DNA from: UBA970 sp049419605
Lineage (GTDB): Bacteria; Bacillota_I; Bacilli_A; RFN20; CAG-826
Assembly: GCA_049419605.1 (NCBI GenBank)
Contig: JBMSKF010000001.1
Span: 1-64,000, forward strand
Length of the DNA stretch: 64,000 bases
Direction: 5' to 3'
Shown here piece by piece: positions 35,520-44,500 of the stretch. A program made the translations under genes and the position numbers. The notes beneath the pieces are model-generated. The model was given only the letters and a program-made list of their open reading frames with translations, was not told the origin of the DNA and did not search any database. Each line of letters begins with the position of its first letter. Within the stretch, counting starts at the first letter, position 1.

Positions 35520-38387
35520 ATGTCAAAGAAGTTTGGTTTAATGTCTGTATTACTCGGTAGCATGTTACTTGTTGCTTGTGGAGAAACAGTTTCTTCCAGC
35601 ACGCCAACAAGCACACCTACGAGCACAACGACTTCGACGGTTTCAAGTGCAACGCCTTCGAGTTCTTCGAGTTCAAGTGTTGCTTCTTCTGAAATTGATG
35701 AAGCTCAGGAATTCTTGGATATTGCCTATGATAGTTTAGGTGGATTAATTGCTGATCCCTCTAATATTACTGCTGGTTTCCAAGTTCCCTCTAATCTCGC
35801 TAATGGTGTAACCGCCACATGGGCATCTGCAAACCCAGGCGTTTTGTCGTTTGGTCAACCCGCGCAAAACACTGGCTTGATTAATGCAGTTGTGAATCGT
35901 CCTAGCAACGGTGATGGTGATGCAAGATTTAATATCTCTTCAACTTTATCCATTCCCGCCACATTAACAAGTGGTAATTTAACGAGAACTTGGACCCTTG
36001 AGGTGACGGTGAAGGAAAATGAAGTTCCTGATCTAGTTATCGAAAATGTTGAAGATATCTTGGCAATTCGCGATGTGGCTTATGACGGTACTTTAAACGT
36101 TACGCTCAATGACTTAACCATCATTGCTAAATCAGCAGGAGATGCTTTTGCTTATGATGGCACAGGGACCATTATGATTTATGGTGGTGCTGCTGCGTCT
36201 TTAGTCGTTGGAAGTGTTTACACGATTGCTGGTATTGCAGAATGGTATTTTGGTTTATGGGAAATCACTAATTCAACCGCTACCCTACAACCAGACTCTC
36301 AAGCTCAATTCCCAAATAAAGAAACCATTGATAGTGTTGATACCAAAGTCTCAGCCTTAGTTGCAGATGGAAAACATCTCTCTGCATTTGGTAATGCCGC
36401 TTCAGGCAATTTTGAACCAATCTATGCTTCATTAACTGGTAAAGTTTACATGATTCCAAATGATACCGGTAACTATAACACTTGGATTCTTGATGATGAA
36501 AATACAGTTGGTTACTTACCAGGATCTGCAACCGCAGAAACGAAAACCCCTGCTAACGCCTTTATGCTTTATTATCAAACTCCAGACTTTAATTTAATCA
36601 GACAATATAACGGCATTGTCATTACCATTGATGTCATTATTTATACCTATCGTTCAAATAACCATGCCTTCGCAATTTACTATATTGGTGGTCCTAATGG
36701 CGTCAGCGCTATCTTAAGCGATGAACAAAAACAAAGCATTGATGCCAATGCATTAAGTGTTCCAGCCACCATTTTAGAAGCGACTACCTTGACCTTACCA
36801 ACCCAAGGTCAAAATGGTTCAACGATTGCTTGGACTTCTTCAAATAGCGCAGTGATTGATCCCACAACCGGCGTTGTGACCATTCCAGAATCTGCTCAAG
36901 CGATTACGTTAACTGCATCGGTGACTGTTGGCGAATTAGCCGCAGTTGTAAAAACATTTGTGGTCGTCGTAGGCTTACTTGAAAATACTAATTTAGCTGC
37001 TTTCGATGCTTTAGCAGTTAATGCAATTGCATATTCAGAAGTTAAAGTTTTATGGAAAAATCCTTCTGGATCAAGTGCCGGTAAAACCTTTGTTGTTGGT
37101 GATGCAACTGGTTTTGCATACATCTTCAATAGCACTGTTCTCAATATTAACGTCGGTGACTTTGTTGGATTGAATTATAAAGTTGGTGTTTACCGTGGTT
37201 TAAATCAAATGACTGAAGTACAAGTTTTAACTCCAAAAGCTGAAACTGCTCCTTCCATTCCTAATCCAACTGTTTGGGATGCAACACAAGCAACCACTTG
37301 GGCAACCTCGGCAAAAATTTATGCAATGTATGTCACTTTTGAAAATGTCATCGGCTTCCAAAGTGGTAACTTTACGAACGGTTACTTACCAGGATTTGGT
37401 GTTCGTGAAATTCAATTAAATGGTTCCTCGAATGACTTACGTAATCAAAAGTTTAACGCAACGGGCTTCTTAATTGGTCGAAGCAGTGATGCCCCAGCAA
37501 ATCGTATTACGCTCCAAGTTGAATCGGTTACAACAGCTACTGCACCTACCGATGCAGAAATCTTAGCCTTAGCAACCCAACGTTATGTTGCCCCAGTTGC
37601 CAACGCTGAATTAACTGCGAACTTGACATTACCAACCACATACACACCAGTTGGTACAACTTTCGTAGCAAACCTTGCTTGGACTTCAAGCAACCCAGAT
37701 GTCATTTCTAATACTGGTGTTGTGACACGTCCTGCATCTGGTCAACCTGACGCTAACGTGACCTTAAGCTATGTCATGTCAGTAGGTAACGAAGCCAATG
37801 CCGCAGTTGAAATCGCCTATACAGTTAAGGCTGCAGAAGCGGTTGCAATTCAAACTTTATTCACAAATGATTTTGGTACAGTTGCTAAAACCGGATATTC
37901 TGTTGGTAACATTATTTACACACCTACTGGCGGAACTGAAATTACAGCCGCAAAAGATCGCGTTCAAATTAATACATCTGCCACTGCACCCCATACATCA
38001 ATGGGTGCATTTGCAGTCTTTGCGCCAATTAGTACCTATCCTATTTCTTATTTAGATATCAATTTCTCAAGTCTATCTGGAGCAGGAAAATTAGAATTAG
38101 ACTATTCTGTTTGGAATAGCACTGCATTAGGTAACCTTACCAATACTGCCGTAGTATCAACTGCTTTATTGAAACTACAAACCTATAATGGAACAGAATG
38201 GGTAGATTTAGGTGATGCGTTTAATGTTATTGCAAACGCTAGCGCAACAGAATACAAGAAGACTTCATTCACACTTAATGGAGCAGCTCAATATAGATTG
38301 GTTTACACAATTACAGGACCTGCGTTAGGCACTTCTAATACAGCTTATGCATTAACTGTTGATAACTTAGTTGTAACTGATAGATAA
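35520..38387 (+). CDS. Large multidomain lipoprotein with Ig-like and OB-fold-like modules
   Basis: A 955-residue surface protein. Lipoprotein signal with Cys20 (LLVAC), a long Ser/Thr linker (about 25-58), then Ig-like modules marked by TWASANPGVLS (about 100), IAWTSSNSAVID (about 440) and LAWTSSNPDVIS (about 719). Between them are OB-like segments (VEDILAIRDVAYDGTLNVTL near 180; a second near 500) similar to YhcR-type domains found in secreted nucleases. The last 160 residues look like a beta-sandwich binding domain. No catalytic motif was found, so binding or adhesion is more likely than hydrolysis. A strong AAAGGAGG precedes the ATG, and a terminator follows. Confidence 0.8.
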   Translation: MSKKFGLMSVLLGSMLLVACGETVSSSTPTSTPTSTTTSTVSSATPSSSSSSSVASSEIDEAQEFLDIAYDSLGGLIADPSNITAGFQVPSNLANGVTATWASANPGVLSFGQPAQNTGLINAVVNRPSNGDGDARFNISSTLSIPATLTSGNLTRTWTLEVTVKENEVPDLVIENVEDILAIRDVAYDGTLNVTLNDLTIIAKSAGDAFAYDGTGTIMIYGGAAASLVVGSVYTIAGIAEWYFGLWEITNSTATLQPDSQAQFPNKETIDSVDTKVSALVADGKHLSAFGNAASGNFEPIYASLTGKVYMIPNDTGNYNTWILDDENTVGYLPGSATAETKTPANAFMLYYQTPDFNLIRQYNGIVITIDVIIYTYRSNNHAFAIYYIGGPNGVSAILSDEQKQSIDANALSVPATILEATTLTLPTQGQNGSTIAWTSSNSAVIDPTTGVVTIPESAQAITLTASVTVGELAAVVKTFVVVVGLLENTNLAAFDALAVNAIAYSEVKVLWKNPSGSSAGKTFVVGDATGFAYIFNSTVLNINVGDFVGLNYKVGVYRGLNQMTEVQVLTPKAETAPSIPNPTVWDATQATTWATSAKIYAMYVTFENVIGFQSGNFTNGYLPGFGVREIQLNGSSNDLRNQKFNATGFLIGRSSDAPANRITLQVESVTTATAPTDAEILALATQRYVAPVANAELTANLTLPTTYTPVGTTFVANLAWTSSNPDVISNTGVVTRPASGQPDANVTLSYVMSVGNEANAAVEIAYTVKAAEAVAIQTLFTNDFGTVAKTGYSVGNIIYTPTGGTEITAAKDRVQINTSATAPHTSMGAFAVFAPISTYPISYLDINFSSLSGAGKLELDYSVWNSTALGNLTNTAVVSTALLKLQTYNGTEWVDLGDAFNVIANASATEYKKTSFTLNGAAQYRLVYTITGPALGTSNTAYALTVDNLVVTDR

Positions 38388-38406
38388 ATTCAAATCTAAA
38401 ATTTTT

Positions 38407-38434
38407 AAAAAGGGTGAAATTTCACCCTTTTTTT
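38407..38434 (+). terminator. Intrinsic terminator after the large lipoprotein
   Basis: AAAAAGGGTGAAA / TTTCACCCTTTTT perfect inverted repeat with a T run. It ends the importer/lipoprotein transcript. Confidence 0.93.
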
Positions 38435-38444
38435 AATTATTGTT

Positions 38445-38450
38445 TATAAT
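38445..38450 (+). promoter_or_regulatory. -10 box six bases before ATG 38457
   Basis: Consensus TATAAT, then 6 bases and the ATG; no Shine-Dalgarno. The candidate -35 (TTCACC) overlaps the preceding terminator. Confidence 0.55.
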
Positions 38451-38456
38451 TTCTTT

Positions 38457-39290
38457 ATGAAAATTAATCAACCCCATGTTAAATATATTATTTTCTTTTT
38501 CATCTCTATATTGATAACGATCCCAATAATTACCTTTTCACAAGCATCTAAAACGGTTGATTTTCTTCGAGACCAAAAAACAAATTTAGTGAATAATCCA
38601 ACGGCACTCATGGCAGCCACTGCAATCACACAATACCAAGGCGAAATGGATGCTTTTGTTATGCAGGATTCTTTAATCAGTGAAATTTACGCATCTGGTT
38701 TGAGTTCGATGAATTTTGAAATTTTTTCACTGACAACTTTCAATGATAATCAAGCCATCGACAAGCTCGCTTTTTATTTAACGAATGTTTATATTCAAGA
38801 CGAATTAGCAGTACAAGATAATCAAGGAAATCTTTCAATTTTTATTGAAATTATGTTTAATCAATCTATCAATCAATCAAATGAGAGAACCTATCAAATT
38901 CCTTTTGTCAGTGTATATGATGTTGAAACCTATTTAATATTCTTTGAGTATTCTCAATGGCAAAAAACGTTAGATACTCCTCTATTAATTGAGTCTATTT
39001 CGATTGAATATGAAGTAGACAATGCATCCTCGATCAGTACGATTTACCTACCACCATCTAGATTTAGTCACTTAGATGAAAATCAATATCAGCCCTCATT
39101 GGTCTATCTTGATAATTATGATCAGAACGAAAATGTTTTTTACAATGCTAACTTATTAATTCAATTTAAAAGTTATTGGTATTACGACCTTTACTTTTTA
39201 GGCGGAGAAATGATAGGTTTAGGTTTAATTTTTTGGTTGGTTTTTATTTTACCGGCAAGAAATAGAACTAAAAAATCTAACCATCTTTAG
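38457..39290 (+). CDS. Membrane protein of unknown function, two transmembrane helices
   Basis: A 277-residue protein not recognised. A signal-anchor helix near 10-29, an extracytoplasmic domain of about 210 residues rich in Asn, Gln, Ser and Tyr, and a C-terminal helix (about 245-268) followed by a basic tail. The layout is of a surface domain held at both ends. It lies between two lipoproteins, has its own leaderless-type promoter, and ends 22 bases before the nuclease gene. Confidence 0.7.
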   Translation: MKINQPHVKYIIFFFISILITIPIITFSQASKTVDFLRDQKTNLVNNPTALMAATAITQYQGEMDAFVMQDSLISEIYASGLSSMNFEIFSLTTFNDNQAIDKLAFYLTNVYIQDELAVQDNQGNLSIFIEIMFNQSINQSNERTYQIPFVSVYDVETYLIFFEYSQWQKTLDTPLLIESISIEYEVDNASSISTIYLPPSRFSHLDENQYQPSLVYLDNYDQNENVFYNANLLIQFKSYWYYDLYFLGGEMIGLGLIFWLVFILPARNRTKKSNHL

Positions 39291-39300
39291 GGCTAATCGC

Positions 39301-39306
39301 TATAAT
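39301..39306 (+). promoter_or_regulatory. -10 box six bases before ATG 39313
   Basis: Consensus TATAAT with exactly 6 bases to the ATG of the SNase lipoprotein and no Shine-Dalgarno. The -35 is weak. Confidence 0.55.
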
Positions 39307-39312
39307 TAAAGT

Positions 39313-40584
39313 ATGAAAAAATTCATTATCCTTTCCACCGTTTTATTAATGGCCTCTTGTGTTTCTTCAAGTGAACCATCCAGTTCATTAAATTCAAGTT
39401 CAACCTCAATTGAATTACCAAGTTCAGAAACGGTTATATTACCTAATCTTGTCTTTTCCAAAGTCATTACTGGCACTGCTTCACGTAACAATGTAATTGA
39501 GCTTTATAATGCCAGCGCATCCGTTGTTGATTTAAGCGATATTCGTCTTGATTTCTACTCGAATGGAAGTTTAGAGGTAACGGCTTCGATTCCTTTACAA
39601 GGCATCATTGCAACTGAGGATTATTACATTATTGGTAGCGCCAATCAAACCATTGAAAATTTAGCCATTAGTTTTGATTTAGTTTATCAAAATGGTTCTT
39701 TGCCTTTTAACGGGAACGATTACATGGAATTGGTTTATCAAACCTACCCAATCGATGCGATGGGATACTTAGGTTCGGATTTAGATTATTCAAAAAATGT
39801 CACGATGATCCGTTTAGGAACCCTTGATCAATATCAAGCAAATCCTATCTATCAAGACGAACAATTTATTCGATATATTCCAGATTATTTTCAAGCTTTG
39901 GGAAATGATAATCATCAAATTAAAACCTTTGACCAGTTATATGCTGGTCCTCAATTAGAGGAACGGTATAAAAATTTACCCTATGTCGAACCTGGAAGCA
40001 CCACCACCGGTGGAGGGGGCGCAGTGATCACCTATAATTCCTCTGTTGCCGATGGCGATACAGCTTTCTTCTCTGGTGGTAATGGATTTCCTGGTGGGTC
40101 TGTCCGATATTACTACATCAATACTCCTGAAGTTAACGGTAGTTATACCAATGCTGAGCCTTGGGGATATGTCGCCAGTAAGTATCATAAAGAATTCATC
40201 ATGAGAAACAAACAAAATTCAACATTTTATGTTCAATCAATTCCTGGTGGAGCATTAAAAGAAGTCAATGGTCGTAATTTAGGTCTTATCTGGGTGAATG
40301 GACAATTGGCCCAATTCCTTGTTGTCCGCGAAGGACTATCAGAAAACGTTGGTTTAGCTTATGGAGCAAGTGATTTAGCTCTTACGGACCGTGATGTCCC
40401 TTACTTAACCTTTTTACGATTTGCAGAACATCAAGCAAGGCTTAATGGTTGGGGTACAAAAGGATATCCTAATCAAGAAACTGGAGAAAAATCTCCTGAT
40501 TGGAATTATCAAGCACAAGGTGGCCTTGGTGCATTAGCCACGACCAATCCGGTTTGGTTTCCCCATATCGAATTACCTTGGTAA
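39313..40584 (+). CDS. Lipoprotein with lamin-tail and staphylococcal-nuclease domains
   Basis: A 423-residue surface protein. Lipoprotein signal with Cys16 (LMASC), Ser linker, a lamin-tail-like beta domain (about 44-165; VIELYNASASVVDLSDIRL), a Gly-rich spacer near 235, then an SNase fold to the end. SNase landmarks: VADGDTAFF (the Asp pair), VRYYYINTPEV (Arg, Thr, Glu retained), GRNLGLIWVNG (second catalytic Arg) and AEHQARLNGWG. The usual Asp of DTPE, a calcium ligand, is Asn here. Likely degrades nucleic acids outside the cell. Confidence 0.85.
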   Translation: MKKFIILSTVLLMASCVSSSEPSSSLNSSSTSIELPSSETVILPNLVFSKVITGTASRNNVIELYNASASVVDLSDIRLDFYSNGSLEVTASIPLQGIIATEDYYIIGSANQTIENLAISFDLVYQNGSLPFNGNDYMELVYQTYPIDAMGYLGSDLDYSKNVTMIRLGTLDQYQANPIYQDEQFIRYIPDYFQALGNDNHQIKTFDQLYAGPQLEERYKNLPYVEPGSTTTGGGGAVITYNSSVADGDTAFFSGGNGFPGGSVRYYYINTPEVNGSYTNAEPWGYVASKYHKEFIMRNKQNSTFYVQSIPGGALKEVNGRNLGLIWVNGQLAQFLVVREGLSENVGLAYGASDLALTDRDVPYLTFLRFAEHQARLNGWGTKGYPNQETGEKSPDWNYQAQGGLGALATTNPVWFPHIELPW

Positions 40585-40588
40585 TTGA

Positions 40589-40612
40589 AAAACCCGCATA
40601 AGCGGGTTTTTT
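40589..40612 (+). terminator. Terminator after the SNase lipoprotein (usable on both strands)
   Basis: AAAACCCGC-ATAA-GCGGGTTTT with T runs on both sides. It can end the lipoprotein transcript on the plus strand and the tRNA-Leu(GAG) transcript on the minus strand. Confidence 0.9.
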
Positions 40613-40620
40613 AATTGAAC

Positions 40621-40705
40621 TGGTGCAGGTAGGGAGACTCGAACTCCCATGGGTTACCCCATACGCCCCTCAAACGTACGCGTCTACCAATTTCGCCATA
40701 CCTGC
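40621..40705 (-). tRNA. tRNA-Leu (anticodon GAG)
   Basis: Class II tRNA with long variable arm; acceptor GCAGGTA/TACCTGC, anticodon stem TACGT/GCGTA with loop TTGAGGG, T-arm AGTTCGAGTCT, encoded CCA. Reads CUU/CUC. Confidence 0.96.
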
Positions 40706-40714
40706 GCGAATAGT

Positions 40715-40720
40715 ATTATA
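40715..40720 (-). promoter_or_regulatory. -10 box of tRNA-Leu(GAG)
   Basis: Minus-strand TATAAT 9 bases before the tRNA 5' end; the upstream promoter half lies in the last codons of mgtE. The -35 is poor. Confidence 0.5.
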
Positions 40721-40737
40721 ACCAAAGCCTACGAAAA

Positions 40738-42159
40738 TTAAAAGAAATTGAATAAGAAGTTAGCGAGAACAAAGTAAATTAATAGGCTACTAAAATCGAT
40801 AATTGTTGTTAAAAATGGTGAAGACATCACGGCAGGATCTTTTTTAAGTTTTAATGCAAGTAATGGAATCATACTACCAAGCATTTTAGAAAGGATAATT
40901 GCCAATAATAAGGTTAAACTCACCAGTCCTGAAATGCGTGTAATGAAGATCCACCATGGCGTTGAATACATGGTTATTCCCATATCTAAAGGTAAGCGAA
41001 TAAAACCTGTTGCTAACTCAATAAAGATAAAAAGAAAGGCAAACAAGGCAGTTAAAAATGCTGTGGATATTGATACTCTTAATTCCTTGCGAATCACAAA
41101 AAGAAAATCTTTTTCTGTAATTTCTTTTACTGCAATAGCGCGAGTAATAATCGCAACGGATTGGTTGCCTGTATTCCCACCCGTATTCATAATCCCAGGA
41201 ATAAATGCAGTCAAAATCACTACACTTTCTAAGATTCCTTGAAATTGATTAATGGTGAAAGTTGAAATCGCACCAATTACCATCAGTCCAAAAATCCATG
41301 GAATTGATTTCATCACGATTGCAAAAGGTTTAACTTGTCGGTATTGATCATCAAGGGGTTGAACTGCCGCCATCTTCAAAATATCTTCAGAAGCTTCTTT
41401 TTCAATGACATCAACAATATCGTCAATGGTGATAATGCCTACTAAATGGTTGGATTCATTCAAGACGGGAATAACCGATAAATCATAACGCTTAAACAAT
41501 TGTGAAACTTCTTCCTGGTCGGTATGAACTTGGCAGGAAATGAAATCCTTATTCATCACATCTTTTACCAATTGATCAGCATCATGGAACACAACATCTT
41601 CAATATAAATAATTCCCGTTAAAAAACGATGTTGATCAACAATAAAATTTGAATAGATTGTTTCCTTATCTCGTCCAGTTTTTCTAATCTTCTCTAAGGC
41701 TTCACCAATGGTTGAGTTTTCTGGAATGGTAATATACTCAGTGGTCATAATACTGCCGGCAGAATTGGGTTTATAGTTGAGTAACTGGTTGATTTCTTGT
41801 CTTAGGGAAGGATCGGCAACTTTAAGAATTTTTGAAACTAAATTTGCAGGCATATCGGATAAAAAATCAGCGATATCATCCTGATAAGAGTGATTCAATA
41901 GTTCAATTAATTGTTTATCAGTGAAGATATGAATAAGATTTTCTTGTTGTTGCGTTGTTAAGTGTGAGAACAGTTCGGCAGTATGATCAGAATTACAAGT
42001 TCGGAAAATGAATAGTAATTCCTCTGGTGAATCAAGTTGGTTAACCAAAGTTGCTAAGTCGATAATTTGAAATCGATCGAAAAGCATTCTCAATTTATTC
42101 ACATTTTTTTGCTTGAGATATTGCTTGAGGGTTTTAATTTGAATGAGTTTTGCTGACAT
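40738..42159 (-). CDS. mgtE: Magnesium transporter MgtE
   Basis: Mg channel gated by intracellular Mg. The 473 residues follow the family layout: N-terminal helical domain (about 20-130), two CBS domains (about 135-255; EYITIPENSTIGEAL and DFISCQVHTDQEEV), a connecting helix, then about five membrane helices including the pore region NTGGNTGNQSVAIITRA (about 338). The start is separated from the divergent flippase gene by 43 bases. Its -10 lies 8 bases from the ATG. Confidence 0.96.
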   Translation of the reverse strand: MSAKLIQIKTLKQYLKQKNVNKLRMLFDRFQIIDLATLVNQLDSPEELLFIFRTCNSDHTAELFSHLTTQQQENLIHIFTDKQLIELLNHSYQDDIADFLSDMPANLVSKILKVADPSLRQEINQLLNYKPNSAGSIMTTEYITIPENSTIGEALEKIRKTGRDKETIYSNFIVDQHRFLTGIIYIEDVVFHDADQLVKDVMNKDFISCQVHTDQEEVSQLFKRYDLSVIPVLNESNHLVGIITIDDIVDVIEKEASEDILKMAAVQPLDDQYRQVKPFAIVMKSIPWIFGLMVIGAISTFTINQFQGILESVVILTAFIPGIMNTGGNTGNQSVAIITRAIAVKEITEKDFLFVIRKELRVSISTAFLTALFAFLFIFIELATGFIRLPLDMGITMYSTPWWIFITRISGLVSLTLLLAIILSKMLGSMIPLLALKLKKDPAVMSSPFLTTIIDFSSLLIYFVLANFLFNFF

Positions 42160-42167
42160 ACCTTACT

Positions 42168-42173
42168 ATTTTA
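42168..42173 (-). promoter_or_regulatory. -10 box of mgtE
   Basis: Minus-strand TAAAAT, then 8 bases containing AAGG, then the ATG at 42159. The leader is at most 2 bases if transcription starts at the usual distance. Divergent from a TAAAAT at 42186-42191 serving the plus-strand gene. Confidence 0.45.
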
Positions 42174-42202
42174 CTCTAATTCCGATAAAATAAATAAAGT
42201 AT

Positions 42203-44470
42203 ATGTCAATTTATCGGGGGAAAAATAGACTAAAAGTTAAACCACAGTCAAATGGTTTTTTTGCGATGGTTTTTATTTTAATTTCAATCGTTTTAGGTTT
42301 GTTACTTTCATTTATTTCAATCTTAAATGATTTAAGTAGTTTTGATTGGCGTAACTTCCTAGGATTTGATCAAACATGGTTAAGCAATGAATGGATGCTT
42401 CTCGTTTCAGGATTATTATTTTTGGTGATTATTCTTAGTAGTGGTTTTCGATACTGGATACTTTTAAACGATAATAAATTTAAGATTGGATTTTTTCAAA
42501 GTCTTCGATTTGGTATCTTGGCAAGATACTATGTTTTGATTACACCTTGGGGTTTAGGTTCACAACCAATTCTTATCGGATTAATATTTCAAAAAGGAGC
42601 GTCTGTTGGGCGAGCTACCGCCAGTGTGATGCTTGATTTACTATTGATGCGTTTATCCATGGGTTTGCTGGTTTTATTTGCATTGTCATTTTATGGCCAT
42701 TTAGTGAATCCAACCATTTTAACCGTTGCATGGTTGGGTTTTTTGCTAACGTGTTTAACACCAATCTTTTTTGTTTTGGCCTCCATTAATCCATCGATAG
42801 AAAAGATAACTTTAAGTATTATTCGATTTTTCTCTCCTAAACAGTATCAAAAATGGAAGTCTAAAATATCTGAAAGCTTGATTCAATACCGCCTCGCATT
42901 TAAAAGTTTTAAGCATAAAAAGATTAAGTTATTCATCGTTACTATTTGGTCTATTATCTCTCAGCTAGCATTATTGAGTTTACCTTTTTTCATTTTGAGC
43001 ACTTTTCCTCAAACCAATTTTGGCATTATCAATCCACCATTTACTTATTTCAATGTGTTAATCATGATGACGATTGCTAATGTTGTCTTAGGAACTGTGC
43101 CTACTTTAGGAAGTGCCGGTGCAGCTGAATTTACATTTACAACTTTATTCAATGTTTTCTTATCTGGACAGTTTTTAGTCATCGCTATCTTAATTTGGCG
43201 ATTTTTATTATTTTATGGTTGGTTGATAATGGGTATTGTGATGACACTTGCCTCAGAAATTTCCCGAAGGAAAAGATTAATCAAGACGAAAAAAATCAAT
43301 TTTAAACTACCATTAAAAGTCTTTATTTTTAATGATGGATTTTATCCGCTTATAGATGGCGTTGTCAAAACAATTGATGCATACGCAAGATATTTACTCA
43401 GCCAAGGGATTGATGTGACGGTCATTGTTCCTTTTCAAGGTGATATTAAAGTCTATCCCTATAAGATCATTGCCATCCCCCAAGTCAAATTACCTGGTTT
43501 ATTTTACCCAATACCGTATGGATATAATCGGAATTATATTAAGCGACAATTGCAGTACGATGGCCCTGCTATTTATCATGCCCACACTCCATTTTTGTTG
43601 GGAAATTTTGCACTTAAATTCTCTAGAAAATATCAAATTCCTTTGGTGACGACATTCCATAGTAAATATTATGATGACTATTACGCAGCAACCAAAAGCA
43701 AATGGCTATCAAAACTCATGACCAATTTTACGATGCGTTATTTTTCTAAAGCATTTAGTATTTGGACAGTCTCGCAACCAACTGTAAAGACCATCCGACG
43801 TTATGGGTTAAGGCATCGAGGTATCAAAGTAATTCCAAATGGAACAGATATGGAACCTTTCAAAGCTGAAAATTCTGAAATTTTAAAGGAACTTCAAATT
43901 AAATTAGACATCAATCCAAATGTAAAAACAATCCTCTTTGTAGGTCAATTGATTTGGCAGAAAAATCTAAAACTGATTATTGATTCATTTAAACAACTTG
44001 ATCAATATCGAGGTAAATATCAATTGGTTATTGTCGGAGAAGGTAGACATGAAGATGCCATCAAGCAATATGCAAAAGACCAAAATTTAAGTAATAAAAT
44101 CATTTTTACCGGTAAAATTAAGGAATATCAAATTTTATCTTATCTGTATGGTTTGGCAAACTTATTCTTTTTTCCTTCTGCTTATGATAACGATCCACTC
44201 GTCATTAAAGAAGCTGCCATCCATGCATTACCCGCTTTGGTTATGAAACATACTTCCATTGCCGAACATATAAAAAATGACATCAATGGATTCGTTCATC
44301 ATGGGAATGCTAAATCTTTTGCAAAGAGAATCATCCATATTTTGAATAGCGACTCAAAGAGAAAAAAAGTGGGGTTAAAGGCGCGTCAAGATCTTGCAAA
44401 GCGATGGCCTGAAACCTTAAAAAATCTTGTTAAGTTTTATCGCCAAGTAATCAAAAATTATTACTCCTAG
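42203..44470 (+). CDS. Flippase-like membrane domain fused to GT4 glycosyltransferase
   Basis: A 755-residue fusion. Residues about 20-350 are a multi-helix membrane domain of the LPG-synthase TM/YbhN flippase-like type (GFRYWILLNDNKFKIGF, the YYVLITPWGLGSQP segment, TLGSAGAAEF). Residues about 372-755 are a GT-B glycosyltransferase of family 4: FYPLIDGVVKTI (acceptor side), HAHTPFLLG, TTFHSKYYDDYYA, VIPNGTD, FVGQLIWQKN and the donor Glu region KEAAIHALPAL. It resembles diacylglycerol glucosyltransferases of Acholeplasma and Gram-positives. Likely makes and perhaps flips a membrane glycolipid; the coupling is inference. It starts without a Shine-Dalgarno. Confidence 0.85.
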   Translation: MSIYRGKNRLKVKPQSNGFFAMVFILISIVLGLLLSFISILNDLSSFDWRNFLGFDQTWLSNEWMLLVSGLLFLVIILSSGFRYWILLNDNKFKIGFFQSLRFGILARYYVLITPWGLGSQPILIGLIFQKGASVGRATASVMLDLLLMRLSMGLLVLFALSFYGHLVNPTILTVAWLGFLLTCLTPIFFVLASINPSIEKITLSIIRFFSPKQYQKWKSKISESLIQYRLAFKSFKHKKIKLFIVTIWSIISQLALLSLPFFILSTFPQTNFGIINPPFTYFNVLIMMTIANVVLGTVPTLGSAGAAEFTFTTLFNVFLSGQFLVIAILIWRFLLFYGWLIMGIVMTLASEISRRKRLIKTKKINFKLPLKVFIFNDGFYPLIDGVVKTIDAYARYLLSQGIDVTVIVPFQGDIKVYPYKIIAIPQVKLPGLFYPIPYGYNRNYIKRQLQYDGPAIYHAHTPFLLGNFALKFSRKYQIPLVTTFHSKYYDDYYAATKSKWLSKLMTNFTMRYFSKAFSIWTVSQPTVKTIRRYGLRHRGIKVIPNGTDMEPFKAENSEILKELQIKLDINPNVKTILFVGQLIWQKNLKLIIDSFKQLDQYRGKYQLVIVGEGRHEDAIKQYAKDQNLSNKIIFTGKIKEYQILSYLYGLANLFFFPSAYDNDPLVIKEAAIHALPALVMKHTSIAEHIKNDINGFVHHGNAKSFAKRIIHILNSDSKRKKVGLKARQDLAKRWPETLKNLVKFYRQVIKNYYS

Positions 44471-44500
44471 TTTAGAATCATATATAATAGAAAAGTTAAA

